Positions 31,396 to 42,205 of a stretch of 64,000 bases of DNA are shown here, in pieces. The stretch's first letter is position 1, and every line of letters starts with the position of its first letter. The stretch is from Pseudoneurospora amorphoporcata. Lineage: Eukaryota > Ascomycota > Sordariomycetes > Sordariales > Sordariaceae. Where the stretch lies: assembly GCA_033297205.1 (NCBI GenBank), contig MU859072.1, positions 124,001 to 188,000 of the forward strand, in the 5' to 3' direction. A program made the translations under genes and the position numbers. A model generated the notes under the pieces. That model saw nothing but the letters and a program-made list of their open reading frames with translations, ran no database searches and was not told the origin of the DNA.

Positions 31396-32745
31396 TTACT
31401 GTTGCGTTACTGTACAGCGATTTCGTTGCAGGCCATCAACAGTAATGCAACCTCTACGATACTGGCATACTGGGCGACCGAACGCGGCTTTAGTTTCAAC
31501 GGTATCAGACGCCGGCACCCCCATAACTTGGTCCATGGCAGTCATCGATACCTGCGCATAATGAACCACCAGCTTTGCTTCCTCCAGCTTGCTGCATTTT
31601 TCGATGATGGCACGGAACGTGGCGTACCAATGCGTCCACCGATCCATGTGCATTCCCGGCTCCCCTCCATACATGACACCTGTTGGCGAGCCCCAGTCCC
31701 AGACATAGGACGAGTTCTTCCCGGACTTGCTGCTTGTGGGGTTGTCCCAGTCGAGCGCTTGCTGCCATAAGAGATGCGCGGCAAATTTCATCCACTCCGC
31801 GGCCGACGCCATAAAACATTCCTACGGTTCGATGCTGACGGGGTGAAAATCTTCGATAGCAGCGCGCAACACCCATGTCGCGGCTGGAATGATCCTGTGG
31901 AGGCCACTGGCTGCAGTCCTGGCTTGGAATAATGAAAAGCTGGTCCAGTGCCATATGACTTCCTGATCTCTTTCGTCGCACGGGTAGGCTGTTGACGGTT
32001 CAGACGTTAGTCAGATCGTACTCACGGAGAGAGACTGCCAAAGGGTTGAGGAGAGGGGGGGACCAACGCAGAACAAACTTGAAGAGAGAGTCCGAGAATA
32101 AGGGCAAGGGCTCCCACCATGTGAGATGGCAAGAGGGCTAAACTATGGGAAGAAATATTAGCAATCGATGAGACGTCTGTGAAGAAAGGACGGAAGGGGA
32201 GAGACACGGAGGGAGGTGCAGCACAGACATTTGTTCCACGGCCATCGTTCTCGCTGCTCATCCATTCTTTCTTCTCAACCTCGGCGCCTGCTTCGTAGAG
32301 GTCTGCCAGTTTCTTGATGAGGCTCTGGAGTCTCTCCTGGGCAGGATGCCAGTGGGGTACGTTCTTTGCGACGTCGAAAGGAGATGCACCAAAACTCTCT
32401 CATCACTCTGGCAGCTGGGTGTCTCAACTGTATGCTGCTGGAGGATAGTGGATGCGCCCACGTGTCGGACGACGTATAGTTTTTCGGAACGGTCTGCAGT
32501 GTCATCAGCGTATAAATAGCGTTAGCAGTGGCTTGAAGTGCCACCACGCGAGGATGATTCAGGTGCGCGATGAGATGCTCCATGACGAGCTCCTGGTCGT
32601 CTGTGAGATTCACATCGCATATCCAGAGATTCGGGAGGTAGGGATCCTCTGCTTCCATCTCGGGGAAACTCGTGGGCGCCGAGTCCGTGGTCGACGCGCC
32701 CGAGAAAGCAGTCGTGCGGCTTGATGAGTGCCTGTTTCTTTCCAT
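31396..32745 (-). pseudogene. DUF3632-like gene with an in-frame TAG
   Basis: The exons I can place are 31396-31988, 32026-32137, one ending at 32229, and an N-terminal part from MERNRHSSSRTTAFSG at 32745; the join between the last two is unclear. The pieces read in DUF3632 order: PHWHPAQERLQSLIKKLADL, WWEPLPLFSDSLFKFVLRW, WHWTSFSLFQARTAASGLHR and AAEWMKFAAHLLWQQ, then RWTHWYATF. After DFHPVSIEP the codon at 31822-31824 is TAG, and the same frame resumes directly with ECFMASAAEW, so a single base has closed the gene. CAG to TAG would be the simplest cause. The intron 31989-32025 is only 37 nt. Function of DUF3632 proteins is unknown. Confidence 0.6.
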
Positions 32746-33477
32746 CGTGCCGGTAGGAAAGAATGGGTATAAGACGAAATAAGTCAAGAGATGGAAGTGA
32801 ATGTAGAGGCAAGGTGGGAGCGCGGTGGACAAACGAAAGTACTTGGATGGCTTCAAAATAGCTTTCTTTCAGGACGAGAAAAGGAGAACGGAGCGGCTTG
32901 AAGGTTCAGACAGACAAAAAGTGAGAGAAAGGTGAAAGAACAAATCGACCTTGCCATGGCAGCATATCCTTGTGGGCATTCGGCCAGCAAGTAGGTAAGT
33001 ACCTTATGCTTAGAGATACCCGAGAGGTGTCTATCAAGGTACTCTAGATGTGGCACATGACTCCTTCCTTCCCTATCTTCTTCCAGTTTGTCAGGACCCA
33101 CCAACCTGGAATCATTTACTGCAGACACCCGCCTAGGTAGATACACTGAAGGGACAAGTTCTAAATGAAAGGGGAACTCGCTGTTTGGCATCTCTCAAAA
33201 GGAAGGTACGGCTCAGGGGGGCAGGTATCTGCATATCGGGGAAGGTATAAGCTATCAGAACGGGGACTTTAGCCATCATGATCACTCAACCTTCCACTCC
33301 TTTCTGGTAACGAACAAAGTTCTCCCACTCATAGGAACCTCTCAACCTTTGGGTCTCTGATTGCCAATCTTCCAGACATTTCTCTTACAATCCATTCTTC
33401 TAGGCAGAGGCTTGCTATAAACGATAATCCTAACCTTCCTAACACGGCACCTTTGGGGTATCGGATGTGTCTCAAGC
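32746..33477. other. Intergenic between two decayed genes
   Basis: Divergent promoter region. No intact gene seen. Confidence 0.5.
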
Positions 33478-35232
33478 ATGCTTTCCACACCATCGCCCTC
33501 ATCTGTTCCTCCGGAGAGCCAAAACAGCGATATCAAACGCAAACGCAAACCACTGCCATCATCACGACCGACCAGTGAGGCCGAGGGCGCGGAAGGCCCC
33601 TACAGCGCTTCAAGTATACATGCCGTCAGAAAGCGTGTCAAGATACATGTTCGATCTTTCAGCTCTGGAGAGAACAAAAGGGAAGACGAATCAGCGCAGT
33701 TCTCTGATGACTCGGGGAGCAGCAGCCCTAGCAACACTTCAAGATCGACATGGGTCAACCATGAAGCAGATATTCCGGAGTTCGTCATTGAGATCAGAAA
33801 CGAGATAATACCCAAGGACCGATTATCCCCCAAAGCTACCAAATTGTGCGTCATGTGCGACAAATTAGCTTACTACATGTGCATGCATTGCGGCGACAAG
33901 TCAGAGATTGGGTGGTGTTCTAGCTCCCACGTTACGGAGTTCGAGAATATACATTCGGCCCAGTCACCTCTTTGCCGTCAATTCGAACACAGCCAACGCC
34001 CGGGTCCCGCTCACCGCCGCCTTGTTTACTTCCCAGTCAGAAACCGAACCAATCCAGTCTGCTGTTAGGGTCTGCTCGAAGAAATTGATGAGGTTTCATC
34101 ATATCTTTCTGTCACGAATCCGGACATCGTCAGTTATTGGAAGTCCAAAGGAGGTCTGCAAACGTTTCACCAAGACCTCAGTGTTACCACCCCCAGACAT
34201 GTCCCCGTGACCACGATGAGCAACTTCGTGTTAGTGGCATCCTATAGCCATCTGTATGAGTTCGATCCACATGAGGTCAACCAATCCCTGGCTGTCCTGA
34301 CCAAAGGGCTCACCCCCTTGCTTCCCGGGATAGTGGTTATTGCGGCACTGTCGTGGTCGCTTGAACGAACACCGCGCCTCAACCTCGAAGATGTTACCGG
34401 CCGTGACATTGTGTTTGCACTGGACAAATTGAAGTTCGAGGATGTCGGGCTATGCAACCCTGATCCAAGCCGCAATAAGCTACCTTCGGTACCTGGTATC
34501 AAGATCACCGACTTCAACAACCCATTCTTCGAATGTGCGTATGGGGCTGATCATAAAATCGAGAGCATGCAACCGGTCCAGGTCTTGAAAAGAGAGTTGC
34601 GCTATAAAGGGCATGAGAAAATGTTCGGCTGTACCCTTCCCTTTCTCCTCGGTTTGCCATGGATAACACGTGCCGACAACGACCATCGATGGGTTATTAA
34701 GAAGACGAAAATCGAAAAGCCAATCAACCTCCGCTACCTGAATTTTCAATTCGATGCGGCAGATAAGCGGTTTTTACAGAATATTCAACTGTCCAAAGAA
34801 GAGGATCAACAGGCCGCACCCTGCCACTACGGAACCTTCGTCCTTGTACATTTGCTGGGAGTCAAAATTTACCCTTACCACATCTCGGCCTTATGCGACT
34901 ATCTCGATTACTGTTTTAGATCCACAGCCACTCCGAGCAAAGAAGGATTTCTTGACTCTTGGCGGCAATGGTGTCAGGAGCATGACGGAGATGGTGGTGA
35001 TTTCATCTCACCTTACGATACCGAGGAACTAGAGGAAACTGATTTCCCCAACGACGGCATCGGCAACTTGTGGGGCAAACTTGGTGAATGTCTGATCAAA
35101 GACATCGAGAATTGTTCTGCCGCCATATTGGAAGATCTTTGGCCGGTTAGTTTTGGAGACGCATGCTTAAGTGATGATTCGCGACCCGGATCTGAATCAA
35201 GTTACGACGGCGGCGTTCCCTACTTCCCTTGA
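33478..35232 (+). pseudogene. MYND-type zinc-finger protein gene with an in-frame TAG, 585 codons
   Basis: One frame runs the whole length except for TAG at 34066-34068. Residues 1-105 are Ser/Pro-rich with a basic patch (KRKRKPLPSSRP). Next is a MYND-like finger: CVMCDKLAYYMCMHCG, then WCSSSHVTEFENIH and a final Cys, with His in one position usually Cys. The conserved RPGPAHRRLVYFP follows, then the stop. Past it the frame continues into the block typical of a fungal MYND family, VNQSLAVLTKGLTPLLPGIVV. It ends with an acidic tail. The codon is surrounded by family sequence, so truncation would remove about two thirds of the protein. Readthrough, a missed intron or an assembly error are alternatives to a null allele. 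Confidence 0.6.
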
Positions 35233-36160
35233 CGGAATACGTTGAAGATGTACTATTGGGCACCAAGCTATCGACTTTTGCTGGTTTGGATGGCGGAACT
35301 TCCGCGGCTTTCACTGAGGATGAGTCGCCGCGGACTAAATCCCGATTACCACCTGTTTCGAGACGGGTGAGTTCCAGTCTGAGCGAGCTCTCCAATAACC
35401 CCCCAGTTGCCGTAATACGGAGTAGAGTTTTGGGTGATATTTCTTGGCGTTCGTGTTTGGCTGGGCAGTGCAAAAATCAGTTTATCGGAACAGTGTCGTT
35501 TATATATGCCAGAGTTTGCCAGAGTTTTCTTGAAACAATTTTTATGGTTCAGTCCAACGTGCGATGCATTGTTATGGTAGAAGAAATAAGATGCGGCTAC
35601 ACTCGGGATGTGCTGATGAACCGTGAGAAAGAGAGAACCAAAGCGGTGCGTCGATAATTTCATATAAAGAAACAAACAAATTACGGCATCATCCATGCCA
35701 TCGGTGCACAGTCGATGACAGTACTAGGAATAGGAAGCATTGAAGAGAAGAATAACGAATACACATTTCAAGATGAGATCGGCATGATTTGTATGTACTT
35801 GATAAGACATGAGGAAGTTCCCGAATGTGTTCTACTCGTAGCCCAAACATGGAAGCACCGTGATATAGCCGGGCCCGGCCGTGGTGGGACCGTGTAATTG
35901 GTAGGAAAACCGGACGGTACGGACATAGACGTGAAGGAGAGATCGATGACAGGAGGGAGATGTGTGGACTGACTTCGCGTGTCTGGGTCTTTACAAGCTA
36001 GTTTCTCTCTTGGGCATAATCTTTGCTCTTCGAATTCATGGAACATTGATGGTCTCAGTGTTTTGTCTCTTGCCCTATGTCGGCAGGCAGAAGTTGTGTA
36101 CGAGTCCGGTAGTCTTTCACAATATAAAGGCAATATTCGGACAAACTTACAACAACCAAA
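35233..36160. other. Intergenic
   Basis: A plus-strand frame at 35229-35657 starts at TTG and has no recognisable feature. No gene seen. Confidence 0.5.
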
Positions 36161-36224
36161 GGCTATTGGTCTAGGGGTATGATTTTCGCTTCGCATTCCA
36201 CCGGTTCGAATCCGGTATAGTCCA
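36161..36224 (+). pseudogene. Shrunken tRNA-Pro-like gene
   Basis: The D-arm region TTGGTCTAGGGGTATGATT is diagnostic of tRNA-Pro, and the T arm (ACCGG-TTCGAAT-CCGGT) and 3' acceptor ATAGTCC-A are intact. The whole is 64 nt against a usual 72. The 5' acceptor is GGCTAT where GGACTAT would pair perfectly, a one-base loss, and the anticodon arm is about 8 nt too short, so no prolyl anticodon can be drawn. T-runs follow. It is best read as a relic whose internal promoter boxes survive. Confidence 0.65.
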
Positions 36225-36488
36225 TTGTTTTTGCTCCTTTTTGCTTTTTGGCTCCATTCGTGATTATCTTCTTCTTGCAATCAAAATTCCAGACTTCTTT
36301 TCTTGTCACAAGGTGTGACAGATGATGATGCGGTGTCGACAACGCCAGGGTTGCATGCTGACTCGGGATGTTGCATGGCCGTCTGCGGGATGCATGCTGC
36401 GGCGGGATATTTATTGTCACGGCAAACGGGTAGCTTTCTGGCTTGATCTTGGAATTTCTCCCGAACATCCAATTACTATTACGATTAC

Positions 36489-37238
36489 TTACCTTCTCAT
36501 CTCTTCCATCTTTTTTCCGCGTCCCAGGCTATGATGGATCAAGCTGCGTACGCTCTCAAGACGGGCTCTTCCTTCAACTTGGCCGGATAAGCAATCAAAC
36601 CTCACCCCCGCGACAACAATGGCTCCCGCCGTCTTTATTCCATCCGCGAGCTCCAACCCCGGCGCGACAACATTCTGACAGATATCATGAATCTCCGACT
36701 GAATTCTCTGCAAACTTGCCGGTCCTCCATTCTTCAGCGCATCGAGCGTCAGCGCCGCAACAAGCGGATGCGACATCAGACTTGAATGCCCATAGAACCC
36801 ACCGCCCGGCGACAATCCGCAGACCGTCTGCACCTCGACATTCGTCACGCCCTTATCGCGCGCGTTCTCAATCCTCGCCGACGCCGTCAGGCCAATCTGC
36901 GGCTGCACAATCTCGTCAAAGAGACTCGACCAAGACGAGGTAGTTGGGACATACGGGTCACCTCCGCCGGCCGCCCTCAAGGTGCTGATCAGGTTGGAGT
37001 TATACTCCTGCTACAGCACCGACGGCGGGCAGGGTAATCCCTCGTCAATACCATTCGTGAGGTTTCCTGCGCTCAAGCTCAGCCCGTTGGCCAGCACCGT
37101 CCCGTGGAAATCCGGACTGACGGAAATCAGCTGGCGCACCTTTGAGCTGGTGCTCGGCCAGTACGTAAACACCCACTGCGTGGCCAGGTTGCCTTGGGAC
37201 CAGCCGATGACGTTCAACTCGCGGTCGTCGCCGATCAA
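36489..37238 (-). pseudogene. CALB-type lipase remnant, 5'-truncated and with an in-frame TAG
   Basis: The minus-strand frame resembles Candida antarctica lipase B: NVIGWSQGNLATQWVFTYWP with the nucleophile Ser, SPDFHGTVLANGL, DEIVQPQ with the catalytic Asp, and GHSSLMSHPL with the probable His, then a normal C-terminal region. TAG at 37011-37013 falls in VL*QEYNSNLIS, where a Gln is expected (CAG to TAG). Upstream of about 37260 the reading frame breaks down (EYVVN-like residues appear in another frame), and the N-terminal third, including any signal peptide, is missing, with the tRNA-Phe gene lying about 210 bp further on. So it is a truncated pseudogene of a secreted lipase. Confidence 0.72.
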
Positions 37239-37473
37239 AGCCTTCTTCTTCCTCTTCTGGCACCTTCCGCTTCAGTAGTCTTACGCACTCGACGTCATTA
37301 ACAACAACCGAGAGAAGCATGCAAAAAAGGTGCGAAGGTTGTCAGAAATCCTACATTGTTCTTTCTGTCTCTGAGGACTTGCAGCATCCAAGATGAAAAG
37401 GAAACAATGAGAGAGCATGGAGACCCAGATAAAGAGGGTGTAAAATCAAGAGCAAAAAAATTGCAAAAAGATA

Positions 37474-37562
37474 TGCGGTTTGTGTGGATCGAACACACGA
37501 CCTTCAGATTTATGAGTGAAGTGGACTTCAGTCTGACGCTCTCCCAACTGAGCTAAACCCGC
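37474..37562 (-). tRNA. tRNA-Phe (GAA) with intron
   Basis: Acceptor GCGGGTT pairs with AACCGC plus discriminator A, the D arm is TAGCTCAGTTGGGAGAGC and the T arm GTGTG-TTCGATC-CACAC. The anticodon arm reads CAGAC-TGAAG, then an intron of about 16 nt (TCCACTTCACTCATAA), then ATCTG. The intron sits one base 3' of the anticodon, as it should. A T-run follows on the minus strand. Confidence 0.93.
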
Positions 37563-38057
37563 TTGCTTGGCTTGTTTGAGCTTCTGTTACACTTAAGAGT
37601 AGTAGGGCACTATGCGTACCATGCTGAGAATTAGCAGAGACTTTCTTGAGCGCTTTGCATATTTATTGCAAAAAGTGCGAGGAACCCCCCAAGCTGACAA
37701 GGAAGTCGTACTCCTACTCACGCTGCTATTACCTTTCTTGCTCGTATCTCCTTTCGGCAGAGTGACTAATTGCGGCTCCTGGAGGGCAAAAGCGTCTCAG
37801 GATGTTGGATGCATGATAATTCTTGGGAACGAACTGCCACACAAAAAGTTCACCTAATCGCCGTGAGAGTTTTCGCGTTTCAAGCCATGTAACAGATGGT
37901 TAAGTTGATCGCTTTAGTGTCTATGATGGCAAAGGGTGGTCTCCTTGTCTTTCTTACATGGTGTACAAAGGCCCATTTGTTGTTCACAACAACATGTCGA
38001 TGTGGGCAACGACTTCCGATGTAACCTCACAAACTAAGCGATCAAAACAACAATCTT
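37563..38057. other. Intergenic between two tRNA genes
   Basis: An 81-codon frame at 37612-37857 has a hydrophobic middle but no other support; I see no gene. Confidence 0.5.
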
Positions 38058-38148
38058 GCCCGGCTGGCGCAATCGGTAGCGCGCAAGACTTCTATTCTCC
38101 TTCGAGATCGCAATCTTGAGGCTGTGGGTTCGAGTCCCACGTTGGGCT
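38058..38148 (+). tRNA. tRNA-Arg (TCT) with intron
   Basis: Acceptor GCCCGGC pairs with GTTGGGC, the A box is TGGCGCAATCGGTAGCGC, and the T arm is GTGGG-TTCGAGT-CCCAC. The anticodon stem CAAGA/TCTTG brackets loop CTTCTA, giving anticodon TCT, followed by an intron of about 18 nt. A T-run terminator follows at 38148. Confidence 0.9.
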
Positions 38149-38512
38149 TTTTGCTGTTGTTGTGGATGCGATTGATCGATATCCAAGGGTCCTCTGGGGT
38201 TCAGAAACATCATTCTTTTTTGCTCGGCGATCGGGATCTTGACTTGACAATTGTTAGTTTCCTTCAACCCCCATACCGGGGATGTCGAATTTCATTATGA
38301 CTTCCCTTTTGCAGGAATCTGGTAAATGACTTGTATACACTTAATGACCATGATGAATGCTTATGAGCTGGAACCATCATGTGTGAATATGAGTCAAGGA
38401 TGTTTGAAAATATGTAAATGTCGACAAAGCGAAGCAAGGTGCACACAACAATTCGTATAAGATGGCCCCCCGACTTGAGACGCCTACCGTATCAGTAACT
38501 GCCCAGGTATCC
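38149..38512. other. Intergenic
   Basis: Nothing recognised. Confidence 0.5.
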
Positions 38513-40207
38513 TTACTCCAGAGGCTCACGTCCGCGCTGCTCGTTCATGGACGCCTCGTATTGCTCATCCGTCTCGAGTTCGAGCGCCAAAGGTTTTGTA
38601 ATGGGCGTGATTGATAAGCCCTTCTCCTCCAATGCCTTCAACCGAGCTGCGGTAGCGGGTTTCGAGCGGTTGACGCTATAGATCTTGATACGATGGCAAG
38701 AGGAAGTGACGTGCAGATCCCAGTTCCTGTAGTTGGCCTTTGGTTAGCAGCTTATCAATCCAGAAATATCAAGGGGGGGAAAAGCACTCACCAAGCAGAT
38801 CTGACATAGGTGGGCTGCGTGTTCAGCGCATTATCCCACGTCCTCACGCAAAACTCCAGCCAGCCCTCAGGATCAAGAGGCAAATCAATCTCCCACAGTC
38901 TCCAAGCATAGTAATACTTGGTCGACATATTCTCCGTCGGCACTTCATACCAAATGGCGCCTCCATCCGGACTGACCTCCACGCGAATCGGCCAGTGTCC
39001 GCCACCCGAATACGCCCAGCCCTTCAGCTTGATCTTTCCGTCGTGTGTAATGACATCCATATCCTTAGGTGAGATAATCGCCGAAGACACAGGCATGTCC
39101 TGAATCGAGAAGCCGTTGCTGTACATGGCGTTCTGCTTGCCGATCTGCGGGGTATAGTAGAGGTACTCCTTTCTCTGGACGGGAGCTTCACTCGGGTCCT
39201 TGATACCGCGGATCTTGTATAGCCACTTGCAGCTTCTGGCGCCGATGTAGCCGAAGACGACCGCTCGTAGTGGGAAGCCGTGGAGCTTGGGCAGCGGCTC
39301 GCCGTTCATCTCCCAGGCCAGTAACACTTCGTTGATCTTGACCTTGCGCCAGGGAACCGAAACGACGTAGTTGTACACCTTGCCCTTCTTGAAGTAGGTA
39401 TCGGCACCGAAAAGCTCGACGTGCATTGCGCCGTCCTTCAATCCACCACAGTACTTGATCACCTTCTTCAGAGAGACACCGGTCCAGCGGGCGGCACCGA
39501 TGGCGCCTTCGGCCCAGGGAGCGTTGATAAGCTCATCGCCATCACCGGGATATTGGTGGATTTGTTCAAGTCGACGAGTGCCGGAGCATTGGAGACTGAC
39601 GACGTTGGTCTGGCGAGGAAAAAGCTCTTCGTTCTGCAGGTCGGCAAGGGTGAGACGCTTGGGGTTGTTGACGAGGCCCTCGATATCGAGATAGAACTTC
39701 TCAGGATCGATTTCTGGAACGCCGCCATGGTTGCGGACGAAGAAGTCCTCGTTGCGGGTGATCTCGGTGGATACAAGGCGGTCCTGGACACAGCGAAGCT
39801 CTTGGTTAGATGTGACATTGTCTCCCGACACGGAAGATGATGGCTGTCAGACTTACTCCGGGGGGTTCTCCATTATAGGGAAACTGGAGAACATGCGTCA
39901 TGTCCGCGGCCTTTTCCTTCAATACATACTTCCAGCTGGTGTCGACGAGATGGCCGAGCCCTGTAGCATAGTGGTACTGTTTGAACCGCTCTCCAGTAAA
40001 GATCGGATTCGTCTTCGGCAATGGGACGAGCTGGAACTCTGGAGGATCGGGAAAGTCATATTGCTTCAGGATCTCCTCCACCTGCTTCTTCTTCTCGGGG
40101 TACAGTTCCCATTCAATGTATCCCTTCCAACCTTCCCGCTCCTCTTCGAAAACGGGTATCTCACCTTTTAGGCGGAACGGGATGGCATTTGGCTCTGCGG
40201 GTGCCAT
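38513..40207 (-). CDS. Sulfite-oxidase-family molybdopterin oxidoreductase, 523 aa
   Basis: Exons 39857-40207, 38792-39798 and 38513-38726 on the minus strand. The first exon gives a 117-residue N-terminal region (IEWELYPEKKKQVEEIL). Exon 2 has the molybdenum-cofactor domain: FFVRNHGGVPEID, the molybdenum-ligand Cys188 in SLQCSGTRR, APWAEGAIGAARWTGV, and HGFPLRAVVFGYIGARSCKW, then the dimerisation domain with GWAYSGGGHWPIRVEVS and WDNALNTQPTYVRSAW. Sulfite oxidase oxidises sulfite to sulfate. Whether this copy does so, or is a fungal relative with another substrate, cannot be told; no heme domain or mitochondrial leader is seen. The acceptor of the first intron is CCAAGAG, chosen by frame. 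Confidence 0.87.
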
Positions 40208-40902
40208 GTCAGAGAGTGAGCCGTGACTTAGGTTTTGTTGGTCAGATCTCTGATGGCTAACGGAGAGGGGAGAGAAGGCAGACAGCCCGCGGTCGGGAAG
40301 GGAAATGGTCAAGTATGCCCCCTCTTCGAGTCGTGTGCATTGTCTTTGGGGTTTTAGTGAACATCCAATGGCCGGATCTGGATATGATTCTGGCCAGAAT
40401 GGCTTGCCAGATGTCCCGATCTGCGAGGTAGGAACGATCGCCTTGTCGGAACTCGAGCCAAGAAGAGACTAGTCGACCGAAAAGCCTGTTTATTGTCAAA
40501 GTCGATGCACCGATTGTGTTGAGCAACAGGGTAACGGCTGCATCGTAATCCAGTTGCATGCATGTTCAAAGTTGGTGGCAGTGGCACTGGGTGGAGGATT
40601 TGCCCCGTACCCAATTGGAGGACGCGGAGTCGTGATATCATTCATGATGTCGTCGACGAGGGACGGCCCACACCCAGAGGAGCTAGAGGTAAACAACATC
40701 AAAGCGCTTTGTTTCCGAGTTAGTCGCTCCAACAACAGCACGAGAACCTTGACAATTACCCCTGGCATTGTCTTCAAAACCGAGGGTTCCTGTTGACTGT
40801 TCTAGCGAGAGACTCCCGATCGGCCAATGCCGTTGATCGCCGCATGGGTGAATAGAAACGTAAAAGAATTAGCATTTGTCTATCCAAGAAGTCCCGTACC
40901 AT
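40208..40902. other. Intergenic
   Basis: Promoter side of the molybdoenzyme gene. No gene seen. Confidence 0.5.
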
Positions 40903-42205
40903 CTATAAATGAGCCCACCCGTTGTGTACAATGACCTGCATCTCATTGATGAGGCAAAAGGGTCCAGGTTCCTCACGACCTTCCTCTTTCTCTGCCCACT
41001 TTCGAACGCGCCAGCGAACCTGCAACTCCTTGAAAAGCGGAGTTTGGAACCATCTGGCGGCCCTGTTCTTCCATAAACCAGAGAAGACTTGCGACAGAGA
41101 GAGCCAGCCTCCTGGCGGATGCACCGCATCGTACGCCTTTCTGGAATATCCCACCCGGACATTGGGGTTGAGGAAGACACCCCTGGTACGCGATGCGGGA
41201 TTGTCAGCATGAATGAGACAGCACTCAGAGCCCTCCAGGTGGTATTGAGCCAGAGTGTCGTCGATTCCCCGAAATTTGAGGCCCTTGACTCCCGTGAAGA
41301 CAGACGGGTGCATTGATACAATCCCGTTCCAACAGCTGGATACTGGCACGGGAGCACCACGGAGCATCGCTTTTCTCGATTTGGAGGACCGGAAGTATGG
41401 CCAGGTCTGGGTTGCGTATTCATGACCGCCCCAATCTCGCAGGGCAAAGGTATCGTAGAAGCGAGGCGGCTTGCTGAAGTCGAGTGAGCATGCTGCAGCG
41501 TATTGGCCGTCGTTTGTGTTCAGTAGAGCGATGATATCAGGGACCTGGAAGAAGACAAATGTTAGCGAGCGTTTTCAAAGACAGGCGCAAGTGACCATTG
41601 CCACCAATACTCACTGAGAACACCACATCGCCCAGGAACAACACGTAGTCGAATGTGGTCCCGTTCTCTGCCATATCGAGTAGTGGCTGGAGGGAGAGAT
41701 TCCGCATGCCAGCCAGGTAAGGTATCCTTCTCAACCTTTTCTCACCACTAGGGCTGGTAATCCATCCATGTTCGGCTGGCGGTGCGTCTATCGCGTCTTT
41801 GTGCGTTTCCTTGTCGAGTATGATTTGCCTCTGAACTCCAAGCCCACCCAACTCGCGGTCCAGCTCCCGGAGAGCGCCCTTGGAGTCATCCCAGCTACCG
41901 CTCTCGTAGACACTGACAAAGACATTGTCTGCTCCCAGAGCCTTGGTCAGGTCCACGACCCCCTTGTTCCAGTCGGAGCGCAGGATGGCGGCATTGTTCC
42001 AGTGCAGACTCGCAATGTACACACGGGTCGGCTTGAGAAGTGTTGTAGCTTGGGCCTGGGTGTCTCTCTCGGCGTGGGCGACTCGGTAGTATATGAGTTG
42101 AGCTTCGACAATGGCCCAAATAATGAAGGCGGCGATAAGCTTCCGGATGGTCGACCGCGACACGAGCTGGCGTTGGAACCGCGATCGAGGCAAGGTCACC
42201 GGCAT
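40903..42205 (-). CDS. CMT1/CAP59-type alpha-1,3-mannosyltransferase (GT69), 410 aa
   Basis: Exons 41615-42205 and 40903-41544 join in phase 0 through GTGAGT...CTTCCAG. It is a type II membrane topology: short basic N-terminus, signal anchor (LIAAFIIWAIVEAQLIYY, residues about 23-40), then a lumenal domain. GT69 blocks are present: RVYIASLHWNNAAIL, DNVFVSVYESGSWDDSKG, FDYVLFLGDVVFS (the metal-site block, with Gly where Asn is common), CSLDFSKPPRFYDTFALRD and GIVSMHPSVF. Members add mannose in Golgi, known from Cryptococcus capsule and glycolipid work; the acceptor in this fungus is unknown. The family call is firm. Confidence 0.88.

Noticed and set aside
35229..35657. 142-codon frame after the MYND gene
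   Set aside because: TTG start and no features; probably 3' flank.
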